Assembly: GCF_002151125.1 (NCBI RefSeq)
Contig: NZ_MDJZ01000017.1
Location: 310,001 to 374,000 of the forward strand
DNA from: Clavibacter michiganensis
GTDB lineage: Bacteria; Actinomycetota; Actinomycetes; Actinomycetales; Microbacteriaceae
Direction of reading: 5' to 3'
DNA: 64,000 bases
Made by a program: the position numbers and the translations under genes. This document shows, piece after piece, positions 43,202-51,907 of this stretch (positions are counted from its first letter, which is position 1; each line of letters opens with the position of its first letter). A model generated the notes under the pieces. That model saw only the letters and a program-made list of their open reading frames with translations, searched no databases and was not told where the DNA came from.

Positions 43202-44563
43202 TCACATCCCACCGCCCGACGCGCGCGACGGGGCGAGGTGCCCCCGCTCCGCCCGGTAGAGGTGGGATGCGATCGGCGTCGCGCCGTCGAGGAAGCCGTG
43301 GAGCTCGTCGCGCGCCCGGGCCAGGAGCGGTGAGCGCGAGGCGTCCATCTCGTCCGCCGTCGCCCGGTACGTGCCGAGCTCGTGCGCATCGAGGGGAGCC
43401 GCAGGCGCCGTCGGCCCGAACGCGGGCGTGCGCACCACGACGTCGTCGCCCGCGTCGCCATCGGACGGACGCACGCCCCCGAGGGCGGGCACGGGGTCGT
43501 CGGTGTGCTCGACCGCCACGCCGTCGATCCCCCGGCGCAGCGGCAGCTGCCCGACCGGGGAGCCGAACGTGAGCTCGTGGGTGACGTGGAAGCCCGGTGC
43601 GTCGCCCACCGATCGCGCGAGGATCCCGCCCATCGAGTAGCCGACGACGTACACCTCGTCGTCGGCGGTCGCTCCGGCCTCGCGCAGTGCCGTCTCGGCG
43701 GCGTGGACGGCGGACCCGCCCTCCGTCGCGAGCGCGGCGGCCGCCGAGGCGGGTCCGAAGTCCTCGCGCCCGGTGCGGGGATCCAGGGTCACCATGCCGC
43801 CGAGGTAGGCCACGAAGCGTCGGCTCCCGTCCGCGCCTCGGTACTCCTCCACGCGCATCTGGGCCTGGCCCGGCACCGGGTCGGGGATGCGGTCGGCCAG
43901 CTCGCCCAGGCTGGTCGGCGCCGACCGCAGCGCGTCGGTGCCGACGCGGACGGCGGCCGGCGCGTCGCGCAGGAGGCCGACGGCGCCCAGCGCGGCGAGG
44001 ATGCCCGCGGTCGTCTCCCGCACGCCGTCGTCGCCGGCCGGGAGGCTCGACAGGAAGCGCGTGGCCGAGGCCGCGACGTCCGAGACGGCGTCCCGGGTCA
44101 CGGCGGGCAGCATGATCCGGCCGGGCCCCTCCGGATGGACGGCGAGGATGCTGGCCAGACCCAGCAGCCGGAGCACGTCCGTCACCGGCCGGAGGATCGC
44201 GCCGGGCACGCCGCCCTCTCCCCATCCGCCGTCCGTGGCAGCCCCGCCCGACGCGGATCGCACGCAGCGGTCGACGTCGCGCTCCCCGTCCGCGTACTCG
44301 GCGGCGGCGCGGCGCAGGTCGACGGCGAGCGCGCGGGCGTCGTGGGCGGCGGACGCCAGGATGCCGCGGGGCGCGTCGAGGCCCGCGTCGTGCTCGCCCG
44401 TGACGGTCGCCACGAGGGGCGGCAGGGCGAGCGCGCGGGCGTGCTCGTCCAGCCGTCCGCCCGCCTCGTCGAGCCGCGCGGCGATGCGCGTGAGGTCGTC
44501 CGTCTCGACAGCCGTGCCGCCCCCCACGGTGACGGCGAGGCTGGGGGATGCGCCGTCGGTCAC
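43202..44563 (-). CDS. alpha/beta-hydrolase with helical N-terminal region
   Basis: The 453-residue product has a helical N-terminal half (LTRIAARLDEAGGRLDEHARAL; ARALAVDLRRAAAEYADGERDVDR). Its C-terminal alpha/beta-hydrolase domain has nucleophile elbow VVGYSMGGILA (Ser about 310), a candidate Asp near 355 (VEHTDDPVP) and His near 394 (LDAHELGTY). The GTG at 44561-44563 overlaps the stop of the WXG-like gene upstream (GTGA), so the two are coupled. No signal peptide is visible. It could be a lipase- or thioesterase-like cargo handled with its WXG partner; the substrate is unknown. Confidence 0.7.
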   Translation of the reverse strand: MTDGASPSLAVTVGGGTAVETDDLTRIAARLDEAGGRLDEHARALALPPLVATVTGEHDAGLDAPRGILASAAHDARALAVDLRRAAAEYADGERDVDRCVRSASGGAATDGGWGEGGVPGAILRPVTDVLRLLGLASILAVHPEGPGRIMLPAVTRDAVSDVAASATRFLSSLPAGDDGVRETTAGILAALGAVGLLRDAPAAVRVGTDALRSAPTSLGELADRIPDPVPGQAQMRVEEYRGADGSRRFVAYLGGMVTLDPRTGREDFGPASAAAALATEGGSAVHAAETALREAGATADDEVYVVGYSMGGILARSVGDAPGFHVTHELTFGSPVGQLPLRRGIDGVAVEHTDDPVPALGGVRPSDGDAGDDVVVRTPAFGPTAPAAPLDAHELGTYRATADEMDASRSPLLARARDELHGFLDGATPIASHLYRAERGHLAPSRASGGGM

Positions 44564-44883
44564 GAGTGCGAACCCGGGCAGCCGGGTGCGGATCCCGCCG
44601 TGCGCTGCGCGTCGTGGAGCAGGGTCCCGGCGAGCGCCACCCGACCCGCGAGGTCGTCGAGCGCGCGCGTGAAGGCGTCGTGCGCGCGACCGGACCACGA
44701 GGGGTCGTCGCGGTACGCCCCGATGTCCCGGTGCGTCTCCGCCACGGCGTCGGCGAGGACGGCGAGCGCGTGCGCCCGCGTCCGCGCCTCGGCCCGCAGC
44801 TGCCCGGGCGTGCCGCCGCCCGGCCCCGCCCCTCCGCGCGGATCGCCGCCACCCGCACCGCCTGCGCCCGCCTGCTCCTGCAT
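44560..44883 (-). CDS. WXG100-like small helical protein
   Basis: The 107-residue product has a Gly-rich start, then two predicted helices flanking a WSG turn (ALAVLADAVAETHRDIGAYRDDPSWSGRAHDAFTRALDDLAGRVALAG), the architecture of WXG100/ESX-type proteins. Its stop overlaps the start of the alpha/beta-hydrolase gene. WXG proteins are known type VII secretion substrates or chaperone partners; no EccC-type ATPase is in this window, so export is inference. Confidence 0.65.
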   Translation of the reverse strand: MQEQAGAGGAGGGDPRGGAGPGGGTPGQLRAEARTRAHALAVLADAVAETHRDIGAYRDDPSWSGRAHDAFTRALDDLAGRVALAGTLLHDAQRTAGSAPGCPGSHS

Positions 44884-45016
44884 CGCGTCCCCGTCCTCTC
44901 CCGGTCGACCCGCATCGTGCCGCGACGCGCGAGAGGAGCCCCGCCGGGCGCCGCATCCGGGGGACGGGGACGGGACCGGGGATGTGGGGAGGGATCGCAG
45001 CCGACAGAATGAGCGC

Positions 45017-45544
45017 ATGGGAGCCCCCGACTCTCCGGTCACGACGGCGCCACCCGTCTTCCGGATCGCCTTCGTCTGCACCGGCAACATCTGCCGCTCC
45101 CCGATGGCGGAGGTCGTCTTCCGCGACCTGGTGCAGCGGGCCGGCCACGCGGATCGCGTCTCCGTGACGAGCGCGGGCACGGGCGACTGGCACGTGGGCG
45201 AGCAGGCCGACGCGCGCACACTGGCCGCGCTCGAGCGGCGCGGCCTGTCGGGATCCGCGCACCGCGCCAAGCAGTTCGACCCGGACACCCTGCCCGACCT
45301 CGACCTGGTGGTCGTGTTCGACCGCGGCCAGGAGCGGACGCTGCGCCAGTGGGCCCGGACGGAGGCGGACCGGGCGAAGATCCACCTGCTGCTGTCGTTC
45401 GACCCTCCACAGGCGCACCTGCGGGACGTGCCCGACCCGTACTACACGGACGCGGCGATGTTCGATCGGGTTCTTGGGATGATAGACCGAGCCGCCCGGG
45501 CCCTCCTCGCGCAGGTCGAGCCCGGCATCCGTCCCCCCAGCTAG
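45017..45544 (+). CDS. low-molecular-weight protein-tyrosine-phosphatase
   Basis: The 175-residue enzyme has the P-loop VCTGNICRSPMAEVVF (C-x5-R) at about residues 20-35 and the general-acid DP in DVPDPYYTD. It dephosphorylates tyrosine residues; relatives include Wzb and PtpA. A 12-residue leader precedes the domain. CAGAAT lies six bases before the ATG, indicating a leaderless mRNA. purB follows after 13 nt, in the same direction. Confidence 0.92.
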   Translation: MGAPDSPVTTAPPVFRIAFVCTGNICRSPMAEVVFRDLVQRAGHADRVSVTSAGTGDWHVGEQADARTLAALERRGLSGSAHRAKQFDPDTLPDLDLVVVFDRGQERTLRQWARTEADRAKIHLLLSFDPPQAHLRDVPDPYYTDAAMFDRVLGMIDRAARALLAQVEPGIRPPS

Positions 45545-45557
45545 GAGATCCCCCCGC

Positions 45558-46940
45558 ATGAGCCCGTTGCCCCCGCAGGTGCTGAGCCCCCTCGACGGCC
45601 GCTACGCCCCCGTCGTCACCGAGCTCGGCGAGCACCTCTCGGAGGCGGGGCTCAACCGGGCGCGCGTCCACGTCGAGATCGAGTGGCTCATCCACCTCAC
45701 CGACCGGTCGCTCCTCTCCTCCTCGCCCTTCACGGACGCGCAGAAGGCGGCGCTGCGCGAGGTCGTCGCGGGCTTCGGGCAGGAGCAGATCGACGCGCTC
45801 GCCCGCGTCGAGGCCGTCACCCGCCACGACGTGAAGGCCGTCGAGTACTTCGTGCGCGACCGCCTGGAGGAGCTCGGCCTCGGGCACGCCGCCGAGCTCA
45901 CGCACTTCGCCTGCACGAGCGAGGACATCAACAACCTCTCCTACGCGCTCGTCATCGACCGGGCGGTGCGCGAGGTCTGGCTGCCGAAGCTCGTCTCCGT
46001 CATCGGCGCGCTGCGCGAGCGCGCCCTCCTCTTCCGCGACGACGCCATGCTGTCCCGCACGCACGGGCAGCCGGCGACCCCCACCACCCTCGGCAAGGAG
46101 CTCGCGGTGTTCGTGCATCGGCTCGAGCGCCTGCGGGCCGACGTGGAGGACGTCGAGGTGCTCGGCAAGTTCAGCGGCGCCACCGGCACGTTCGCCGCGC
46201 ACCTCGCCGCCGACGCGGACGTCGACTGGCCCGCCGAGTCGCGCGCGTTCGTCACGGGGCTGGGCCTCGTGTGGAACCCGCTCACGACCCAGATCGAGTC
46301 GCACGACTGGCAGGCCGAGCTCTACACGCGCATCGCGCACGTCAACCGGGTGCTGCACAACCTCTGCACCGACGTGTGGACCTACATCTCCATGGGCTAC
46401 TTCCGGCAGATCCCGCAGGCCGGCGCCACCGGGTCGTCCACCATGCCGCACAAGATCAACCCCATCCGGTTCGAGAACGCCGAGGCCAACCTCGAGCTGT
46501 CGGACGCGCTGCTCGACTCGCTCGCGTCCACGCTCGTCACGTCGCGCCTGCAGCGCGACCTCACCGACTCCACGACGCAGCGCAACGTCGGCGTGGCGCT
46601 CGGCCACTCGCTGCTGGCGCTCGACAACATCGGACGCGGCCTGCTCGAGATCGACGTCGACCGGGCGCTGCTCGCCTCCGACCTCGACGCGAACTGGGAG
46701 ATCCTCGGCGAGGCCATCCAGACGGTCATCCGCGCGGAGATCGTGGCGGGGCGCAGCTCCATCAGCGACCCGTACGCCGTGCTCAAGGAGCTCACGCGTG
46801 GCAAGCGCGTGGGACGCGACGAGATGCGCGCGTTCGTGACCGGGCTCGACATCGGGGATCAGGCGAAGGCGCGGCTGCTCGAGCTCACGCCCACCGGGTA
46901 CGCGGGGCTGGCGTCGCAGCTGGTCGACCACATCCTCTGA
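45558..46940 (+). CDS. purB: adenylosuccinate lyase
   Basis: The 460-residue fumarase-superfamily enzyme catalyses two beta-eliminations in purine synthesis (SAICAR to AICAR, adenylosuccinate to AMP). It shows LSPLDGRYAPVV at the N-terminus, HACTSEDINN-type FACTSEDINNLSYAL, TRTHGQPATPTTLGKE, and the signature SSTMPHKINPIRFENAEANL. Its length fits the E. coli-type PurB. GGAG precedes the ATG. It is probably co-expressed with the phosphatase gene. Confidence 0.96.
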   Translation: MSPLPPQVLSPLDGRYAPVVTELGEHLSEAGLNRARVHVEIEWLIHLTDRSLLSSSPFTDAQKAALREVVAGFGQEQIDALARVEAVTRHDVKAVEYFVRDRLEELGLGHAAELTHFACTSEDINNLSYALVIDRAVREVWLPKLVSVIGALRERALLFRDDAMLSRTHGQPATPTTLGKELAVFVHRLERLRADVEDVEVLGKFSGATGTFAAHLAADADVDWPAESRAFVTGLGLVWNPLTTQIESHDWQAELYTRIAHVNRVLHNLCTDVWTYISMGYFRQIPQAGATGSSTMPHKINPIRFENAEANLELSDALLDSLASTLVTSRLQRDLTDSTTQRNVGVALGHSLLALDNIGRGLLEIDVDRALLASDLDANWEILGEAIQTVIRAEIVAGRSSISDPYAVLKELTRGKRVGRDEMRAFVTGLDIGDQAKARLLELTPTGYAGLASQLVDHIL

Positions 46941-46977
46941 GGCGGGACGAGGTCGGCCTCGGGGCGCATGCTCCGGG

Positions 46978-46991
46978 CCGGCCGCGGCCGG
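46978..46991. terminator. short palindrome after purB
   Basis: CCGGCCGCGGCCGG is a perfect palindrome between the convergent purB and the small membrane-protein gene. The stem is short, so this is tentative. Confidence 0.35.
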
Positions 46992-47030
46992 TCACGGGAA
47001 GCGGCGCCGCTCGCGACGAGCGCGGCCGGG

Positions 47031-47300
47031 TCAGTGCCGCGTGGGCCGGTCCGGGTGGTCCTGCTCGTCCATGTCCTGCAGCTCGTCGCGGTTCGGCTTG
47101 AACGACAGCGCGAGCATGGCGAGCATCACGAGCGCGCCGATGAACGCGACGCCCGTGAAGACGATCACGACCGTCCAGCCCTGGCCGTCGGCGGGTCGAG
47201 TGCTGAGCGCGACGATGACGCCCACGAACGCGGCGAGGGCGCCCGCGATGCCGAGCAGCTCGGCGGGGCGCATGCGGTCCTTGCGGATGTTGGAAGTCAC
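47031..47300 (-). CDS. small two-helix membrane protein
   Basis: The 89-residue product (GTG start) has two hydrophobic helices (LLGIAGALAAFVGVIVAL; WTVVIVFTGVAFIGALVMLAML) and a charged tail (NRDELQDMDEQDHPDRP). I assign no function. It begins two bases after the stop of the DUF308-like gene and is co-transcribed with it. The frame extends 24 codons upstream into that gene. Confidence 0.7.
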   Translation of the reverse strand: MTSNIRKDRMRPAELLGIAGALAAFVGVIVALSTRPADGQGWTVVIVFTGVAFIGALVMLAMLALSFKPNRDELQDMDEQDHPDRPTRH

Positions 47301-47302
47301 GG

Positions 47303-47977
47303 TCAGCTCGCGCTCTCGGTGGTCCGGGGGGCGTCCGCCGCGGAGGTCGCGGTGGGCGTTGAGGTGCCCCATTTCATGCTCAGTGCGGCGATGACCAGGA
47401 AGACCCCGACGATCGCCGCGTAGGCGCCCAGGAGGCCGACGGCCACGACGGGCGCGGTGAGCTGTCCCTCGCGCTGCTCGACCCCGCCGTACTGGACGAC
47501 GAGGTCCGGCGGCACCAGGAGGAAGGCGACGGCGAGCACGACGGTGAGCGCGCCGGTGGTGATCGCGTCGGAGGCGCCGGGCGCGCGACCGCGCGAGCGC
47601 AGGCCGGCGACGAGCTCCAGGAAGCCGGTGATCGCGGCCCAGACGCTGACGACGTACAGCAGGACGAGGACGCCCCCGTCGCGGGCGAGCAGCGCCGCGA
47701 CGCCGGCGACGACGGTGAGCGCGCCCTGCACGACGGAGCCCGTCCGCAGCCGGGCGGCGGGCCCGCGGAGGGCGCGCGCGCCGAGGCCGGCCGTGATGGC
47801 GCCGGAGAGGATCGCGAAGACGCCGAACGCCACGAGGCCGAGGGCCGGCGAGTGGTCGCTGGAGAAGGTGATGAACACGGCGAGCGCCAGGGCGGGCAGT
47901 GCGCGCAGGAGGAGCACGGGCCAGTACGCCGCCCGGAACGTCAGCTCGTCCTCGGACACGGCAGCCTCTCTCTCCAT
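47303..47977 (-). CDS. DUF308/HdeD-like membrane protein
   Basis: The 224-residue protein has six or seven hydrophobic helices in the paired pattern of HdeD/DUF308 proteins (GLVAFGVFAILSGAITAGL; GALTVVAGVAALLARDGG; LYVVSVWAAITGFLELVAGLR). A role in acid or envelope stress is known for HdeD; here it is only a fold-level resemblance. TAGGCT seven bases before the ATG at 47977 suggests a leaderless mRNA and fixes this start. Confidence 0.75.
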   Translation of the reverse strand: MEREAAVSEDELTFRAAYWPVLLLRALPALALAVFITFSSDHSPALGLVAFGVFAILSGAITAGLGARALRGPAARLRTGSVVQGALTVVAGVAALLARDGGVLVLLYVVSVWAAITGFLELVAGLRSRGRAPGASDAITTGALTVVLAVAFLLVPPDLVVQYGGVEQREGQLTAPVVAVGLLGAYAAIVGVFLVIAALSMKWGTSTPTATSAADAPRTTESAS

Positions 47978-48066
47978 CCGGGCCAGCCTACTCGGTGGGT
48001 TCCTGGGCGGATGCTCGGCCGGAGCCCCGCGACGACGGCCCCGTCGAGCTGGCCTAGGCTCGGTGG

Positions 48067-48183
48067 GTGACGAGTCCCCTCCCCCGTCTGGCCGCCGCGG
48101 CGGCCGGTGCGGTCGTCGGGCTCGCGTTGGTCTGCGCCGTGGGCGTGGCCTGCGGGATCGTCTACGCGAACCGGGCGTTCTAG
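48067..48183 (+). CDS. 38-residue single-helix membrane peptide
   Basis: A GTG-started ORF encodes TSPLPRLAAAAAGAVVGLAL then VCAVGVACGIVYANRAF, one hydrophobic helix with two Cys and a short basic end. TAGGCT (48055-48060) lies exactly six bases before the GTG, the genome's leaderless signature. I know no named family. The promoter fit and clean helix make it more than a random ORF. It is divergent from the DUF308-like gene. Confidence 0.55.
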   Translation: MTSPLPRLAAAAAGAVVGLALVCAVGVACGIVYANRAF

Positions 48184-48348
48184 GACGCGGCAGCCGGGAC
48201 GTCGTCAGCGATGATGCGCGACCCGGGTCCGCCCGTCCACGGCCGCCTCGCGCCGCAGCCCCACCGCCCGACCGCGCGCCGCACCCGCCCCGCGCCCCTG
48301 ACCGCAACCGGATCCGCAGACCGCGACCCGCAACCGAGAGGCCCCGCC

Positions 48349-49269
48349 GTGCCCCAGCCCGAGACCGCGCCGCGGCCCGCCTCCGTCGACGGGCGGACGC
48401 ACGACGGCGGCCCGACGCGTTCTGGCGGCCCGGCGGCCGGCGGCTTCATCCCCGTCGACCGCGCCGTCGTCGCCGCCCCCGAGGGCGCCAAGGCCGCCCT
48501 CGCCCGCCGCGACCGGCTCGCTCTCGGCATCGACATCGGCGGCACGACGCTCAAGGCCGGCATCGTCGACGTCGCCACGGGGATCCGACTCACCGAGCGC
48601 ATGACCGTCGCGAAGCCCGTCGGCGGCGAGCCCGAGGACATCGCGGACGTGATCGCGGAGATCGTGCTGGAGCTCACGCCCGAGGAGGACCTGCCGGTGG
48701 GCGTCGGCGTCCCGGGCATCGTGCGGCACGGCATCGTCCGCTCCTCCGCCCACATCTCCGACCGCTGGCTCGGCATGGACGCGCGCACCGCGATCCGCGA
48801 GCGCAGCGGGATCGACGTGCTCACCGTGAACGACGCCGACGCCGCCGGGGTGGCGGAGCTCGAGTACGGCGTGCTGCAGGGCCGCGGCGGCCTCGTGATC
48901 CTCACCACCCTCGGCACCGGCATAGGCACGGCGCTGCTGCACGACGGCACGCTGATCCCGAACAGCGAGCTGGGCCACGTCCACATCGACGGCGGCGACT
49001 ACGAGATGCAGGCCGCGTTCTCCGCGGTGCGGCGCGAGGGGCTGACCTTCGAGGAGTGGGCCGCGCGGCTGGAGCGGTACTACCGGCACCTCGAGTCGAT
49101 CATGTCGCCCGACCTCATCGTGGTGGGCGGCGCGGCGGCGCACGAGTTCGCGCGCTTCGAGGGCTTCCTGCACCTCGACACGGAGATCATCGCGGCGAGC
49201 CGGGGCAACGACGCCGGGCTGGTCGGCGCGGCGCTGCTCGCGCACCGGGCGGGCGTCGCGCCGGACTGA
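48349..49269 (+). CDS. ppgK: polyphosphate glucokinase
   Basis: The 306-residue ROK-family sugar kinase has the phosphate loop LGIDIGGTTLKAGIVD at about residues 59-74, VGVGVPGIVRHG, and LTTLGTGIGTALLHDG, NSELGHVHIDGGDYE. Actinobacterial PpgK uses polyphosphate or ATP to phosphorylate glucose. The first 45 residues are a variable extension. GAGAGG precedes the GTG at 48349; the open frame extends 46 codons further upstream without similarity. Confidence 0.9.
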   Translation: MPQPETAPRPASVDGRTHDGGPTRSGGPAAGGFIPVDRAVVAAPEGAKAALARRDRLALGIDIGGTTLKAGIVDVATGIRLTERMTVAKPVGGEPEDIADVIAEIVLELTPEEDLPVGVGVPGIVRHGIVRSSAHISDRWLGMDARTAIRERSGIDVLTVNDADAAGVAELEYGVLQGRGGLVILTTLGTGIGTALLHDGTLIPNSELGHVHIDGGDYEMQAAFSAVRREGLTFEEWAARLERYYRHLESIMSPDLIVVGGAAAHEFARFEGFLHLDTEIIAASRGNDAGLVGAALLAHRAGVAPD

Positions 49270-49383
49270 TCCGGTCCGCTGCTGCGGGGCGGGACGTCGC
49301 ACGGCCCGGGCCGACGTGACCGGACCCGGCCCGGCGGACGCGGCCGACCGGACCGCTCACGCCCCGTCCGGCAGACTGGCGCC

Positions 49384-50499
49384 ATGAGCACCGCCGCTCC
49401 CCGCCCGCTGCGCGTCGTCGTGTCCCCCGACTCGCTGACCGGATCCGCCACCGCCGTCGACGCCGCACGGGCCCTCCGCCGCGGCTGGCTGCGCGCGCGG
49501 CCCGGCGACGACGTGGTGATCGCGCCCATGGCCGACGGCGGGCAGGGCACGCTCGACGTGCTCGCGGCGGCGGTCCCGGGCGCACGCCGCGTCCCCGTCG
49601 GCGTCACCGGGCCCGACGACCGGCCGGTCGACGCGCACTGGCTCCTGCTGCCCGACGGCACGGGCGTCGTCGAGATCGCGTCGACGAGCGGGATCACGCT
49701 GCTGGATCCGCTCCGCCCGCTCGGCGCCCACACCCGCGGGTTCGGCCAGGCGATCCGCGCGGCCCTCGACGCCGGCGTCCCGCGCCTGCTGCTCGCGCTC
49801 GGCGGCAGCTCGTCGACCGACGGGGGCGTGGGCGCGCTCCAGGAGCTCGGTGCGCGGGCCCTCCGCGGCGACGGATCCGCGGCGGACGACGGGGGCGGCG
49901 CCCTCGCGGGCATCGCGACGCTCGACCTCACGACGCTCCGGACGCTCCCGCCCGGCGGCGCCCTGATCCTCGGCGACGTCGACGCGCCCCTCACCGGACC
50001 CGCGGGCGCCGCCGCCGTCTACGGCCCGCAGAAGGGCGCGACGCCGGCGGACGTGCACGCGCTCGACGCCGGCCTCGCGCACCTCGCCGGCCTCCTCGGC
50101 GTGGATCCGGCCACCCCGGGCGCGGGCGCGGCCGGGGGCACCGCGGCGGGCCTCCTCGCGTGGGGCGCGGTCGCGGGATCCGGATCCGCGGGCGTGGCCC
50201 ACGCGATCGGGCTGGCGGAGCTCGTCGCGGGCGCCGACGTCGTGATCACCGGCGAGGGCCGCTTCGACGCGCAGTCGCGGACGGGCAAGGTCGCCTCGCG
50301 CGTGCTCGACCTCGCGCGGGAGCACGAGATCGCGGCGATCCTCGTGGCCGGCTCCGTCGCGGCGCCCACCGACGGGTTCGCCGCCGTGCGCTCGCTCGCC
50401 GACCTGGCCGGATCCGTCGACGCCGCCCGCGCCGACGCCGCGACGTGGCTCGAGCGCGCCGCGGAGGACGTCGCGCGCGGACGGGCGTGGATCGGCTGA
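49384..50499 (+). CDS. glxK: glycerate kinase
   Basis: The 371-residue GckA/GlxK-family kinase phosphorylates glycerate. Motifs are VVVSPDSLTGSATAVDAARALRRGW, PMADGGQGTLD, LALGGSSSTDGGVGALQELGA, LILGDVDAPLTGPAGAA, VYGPQKGAT and ITGEGRFDAQSRTGKV. CAGACT lies six bases before the ATG, so the mRNA is probably leaderless. It converges with the glycosyltransferase gene, with only 12 nt between stops. Confidence 0.92.
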   Translation: MSTAAPRPLRVVVSPDSLTGSATAVDAARALRRGWLRARPGDDVVIAPMADGGQGTLDVLAAAVPGARRVPVGVTGPDDRPVDAHWLLLPDGTGVVEIASTSGITLLDPLRPLGAHTRGFGQAIRAALDAGVPRLLLALGGSSSTDGGVGALQELGARALRGDGSAADDGGGALAGIATLDLTTLRTLPPGGALILGDVDAPLTGPAGAAAVYGPQKGATPADVHALDAGLAHLAGLLGVDPATPGAGAAGGTAAGLLAWGAVAGSGSAGVAHAIGLAELVAGADVVITGEGRFDAQSRTGKVASRVLDLAREHEIAAILVAGSVAAPTDGFAAVRSLADLAGSVDAARADAATWLERAAEDVARGRAWIG

Positions 50500-50511
50500 G
50501 CCGCGCGCGCG

Positions 50512-51705
50512 TCAGCTCCCCGCGACCGCCATCCGCCGCTGGAGCGCGCGGTACTCCCCCGCGACGTCCTCCGCCGCGACGTCCCACGTGCGTCGTGCCG
50601 CATGCGCCCGCGCCGACGCCGAGAGCCGCGCGAGGGCGGGCCGGTCGGCGAGCAGGTCGCGGATCGCCCGGGCCCAGTCCGCGGGATCCCGCGACGGCAC
50701 GAACACGCCGCTCACGCCCTCCCGCACCGAGTCGACGAGCCCCTCCGTCCGCGACGCGACGACGGGCGTGCCGCACGCGGCCGCCTCGAGCGCCACGAGC
50801 CCGTAGGTCTCCGCCGCCGACGGCATGAGCGCGAGGTGCGCCCCGGCGAGCGTCCGCGCGGTCGCGGCCCGGTCGAGCGCGCCCGCGAAGACGACGTCGT
50901 CCTCGAGGCCGAGCGAATGCACGAGCGCGTGCAGGCTCGCGGCGTACGCGTCCCGGCCGGGCGAGACGCCGCCGGCGATCACGAGCAGGGGCCGTGTCGC
51001 GGGCTCCAGCAGGGCGAGGGCCCGGAGCGCGACGTCCTGCCCCTTGAGCGGCTGGATCCGCCCGAGCAGCACGATCCGCGCCCGCCCGCCGCCGTCGCGG
51101 CCCGACGGCTCCCGCAGGAACGCCCCCTCCACGCCCGGCGCCACGACGTGCACGGCGGCGGGATCCGCGTCGTACTCCTCCACGAGCAGCCGCTTCTCCG
51201 ACTCCGCGGACGCGACCACGAGGTCCGACGCGCGCACGAGCCGCCCCTCGTCCGCGAGCCGGGCCGCCGGCTCCGGGGTGTCCCCCGCCACCAGCCGCCG
51301 GTTCTTGCCCGCGGACACCGAGTGCAGCGTCAGCACGTGCGGCACGCCCCAGGCGCGCGCGACCGGCAGCGCCGCCACGGCCGACAGCCAGTAGTGGGCG
51401 TGCACGACGTCGGCCGGCGGCAGCGCGGCGAGCGCGTCCGCGAACGCCCCCGTGATCCCGGGCAGCTCCTCCTTCGCGAGCGGGCCGGCCGGCCCCGCGC
51501 GCAGCGACACCAGCTCCACGCCCGGCGCGACGTCCCGCACCTCGGGGTCCGCCGGATCCGCGGCCCGCGTGATCAGCCGCACCTCGTGCCCCTGCCGCCC
51601 CAGGCTCCGCGCGAGCTCCAGGAGGTAGACGTTGAGCCCGCCGGCGTCGCCGGTGCTGGGCGTCTGGATCGGCGACGTGTGCAGCGAGACGAACGCGATC
51701 CTCAT
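50512..51705 (-). CDS. GT4 glycosyltransferase, MshA-like
   Basis: The 397-residue GT-B enzyme resembles MshA, which transfers GlcNAc to inositol-3-phosphate in mycothiol synthesis: SLHTSPIQTPSTGDAGGLNVYLLELAR, LAKEELPGITGAF, HAHYWLSAVAALPVAR, KNRRLVAGDTPEPAARL, and C-terminal SAAETYGLVALEAAACGTPVVAS. It lacks MshA's usual N-terminal extension and the locus holds no other mycothiol genes, so a related sugar transfer is possible. TAGGAT seven bases before the ATG marks a leaderless start. Confidence 0.8.
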   Translation of the reverse strand: MRIAFVSLHTSPIQTPSTGDAGGLNVYLLELARSLGRQGHEVRLITRAADPADPEVRDVAPGVELVSLRAGPAGPLAKEELPGITGAFADALAALPPADVVHAHYWLSAVAALPVARAWGVPHVLTLHSVSAGKNRRLVAGDTPEPAARLADEGRLVRASDLVVASAESEKRLLVEEYDADPAAVHVVAPGVEGAFLREPSGRDGGGRARIVLLGRIQPLKGQDVALRALALLEPATRPLLVIAGGVSPGRDAYAASLHALVHSLGLEDDVVFAGALDRAATARTLAGAHLALMPSAAETYGLVALEAAACGTPVVASRTEGLVDSVREGVSGVFVPSRDPADWARAIRDLLADRPALARLSASARAHAARRTWDVAAEDVAGEYRALQRRMAVAGS

Positions 51706-51841
51706 GAGCCCGATCCTACGAGCGGTCGTCCGGCCGGGCCGCGGGAGACGGCTCGGGGGCCTCCGCGCCGACCCGCCGCCGCGCCGACGCCGCCCGGACG
51801 GGGGCGGTGCCCCGACGCCCCCGATCCGGGAGAATGACCGG

Positions 51842-51880
51842 ATGCGGTCACCCGGCCGCACCCCGCCCACCCTCTCCTGA
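51842..51880 (+). CDS. possible 12-residue leader peptide before the MerR gene
   Basis: GAGAAT (51830-51835) precedes by six bases an ATG that opens MRSPGRTPPTLS followed by TGA. The MerR gene starts 27 nt later with its own ribosome-binding site. A leaderless uORF upstream of a second gene is a known actinobacterial arrangement; expression here is inferred from the promoter spacing. Confidence 0.4.
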   Translation: MRSPGRTPPTLS

Positions 51881-51907
51881 CCCGGGAGAGCCCGTCTGGA
51901 GGCACGC

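Noticed and set aside
39366-44915. Leftward 1849-codon open frame
   Set aside because: The real product is the E1-beta subunit from 40421; the upstream part is a frame shadow of E1-alpha, hisC and the hydrolase gene.
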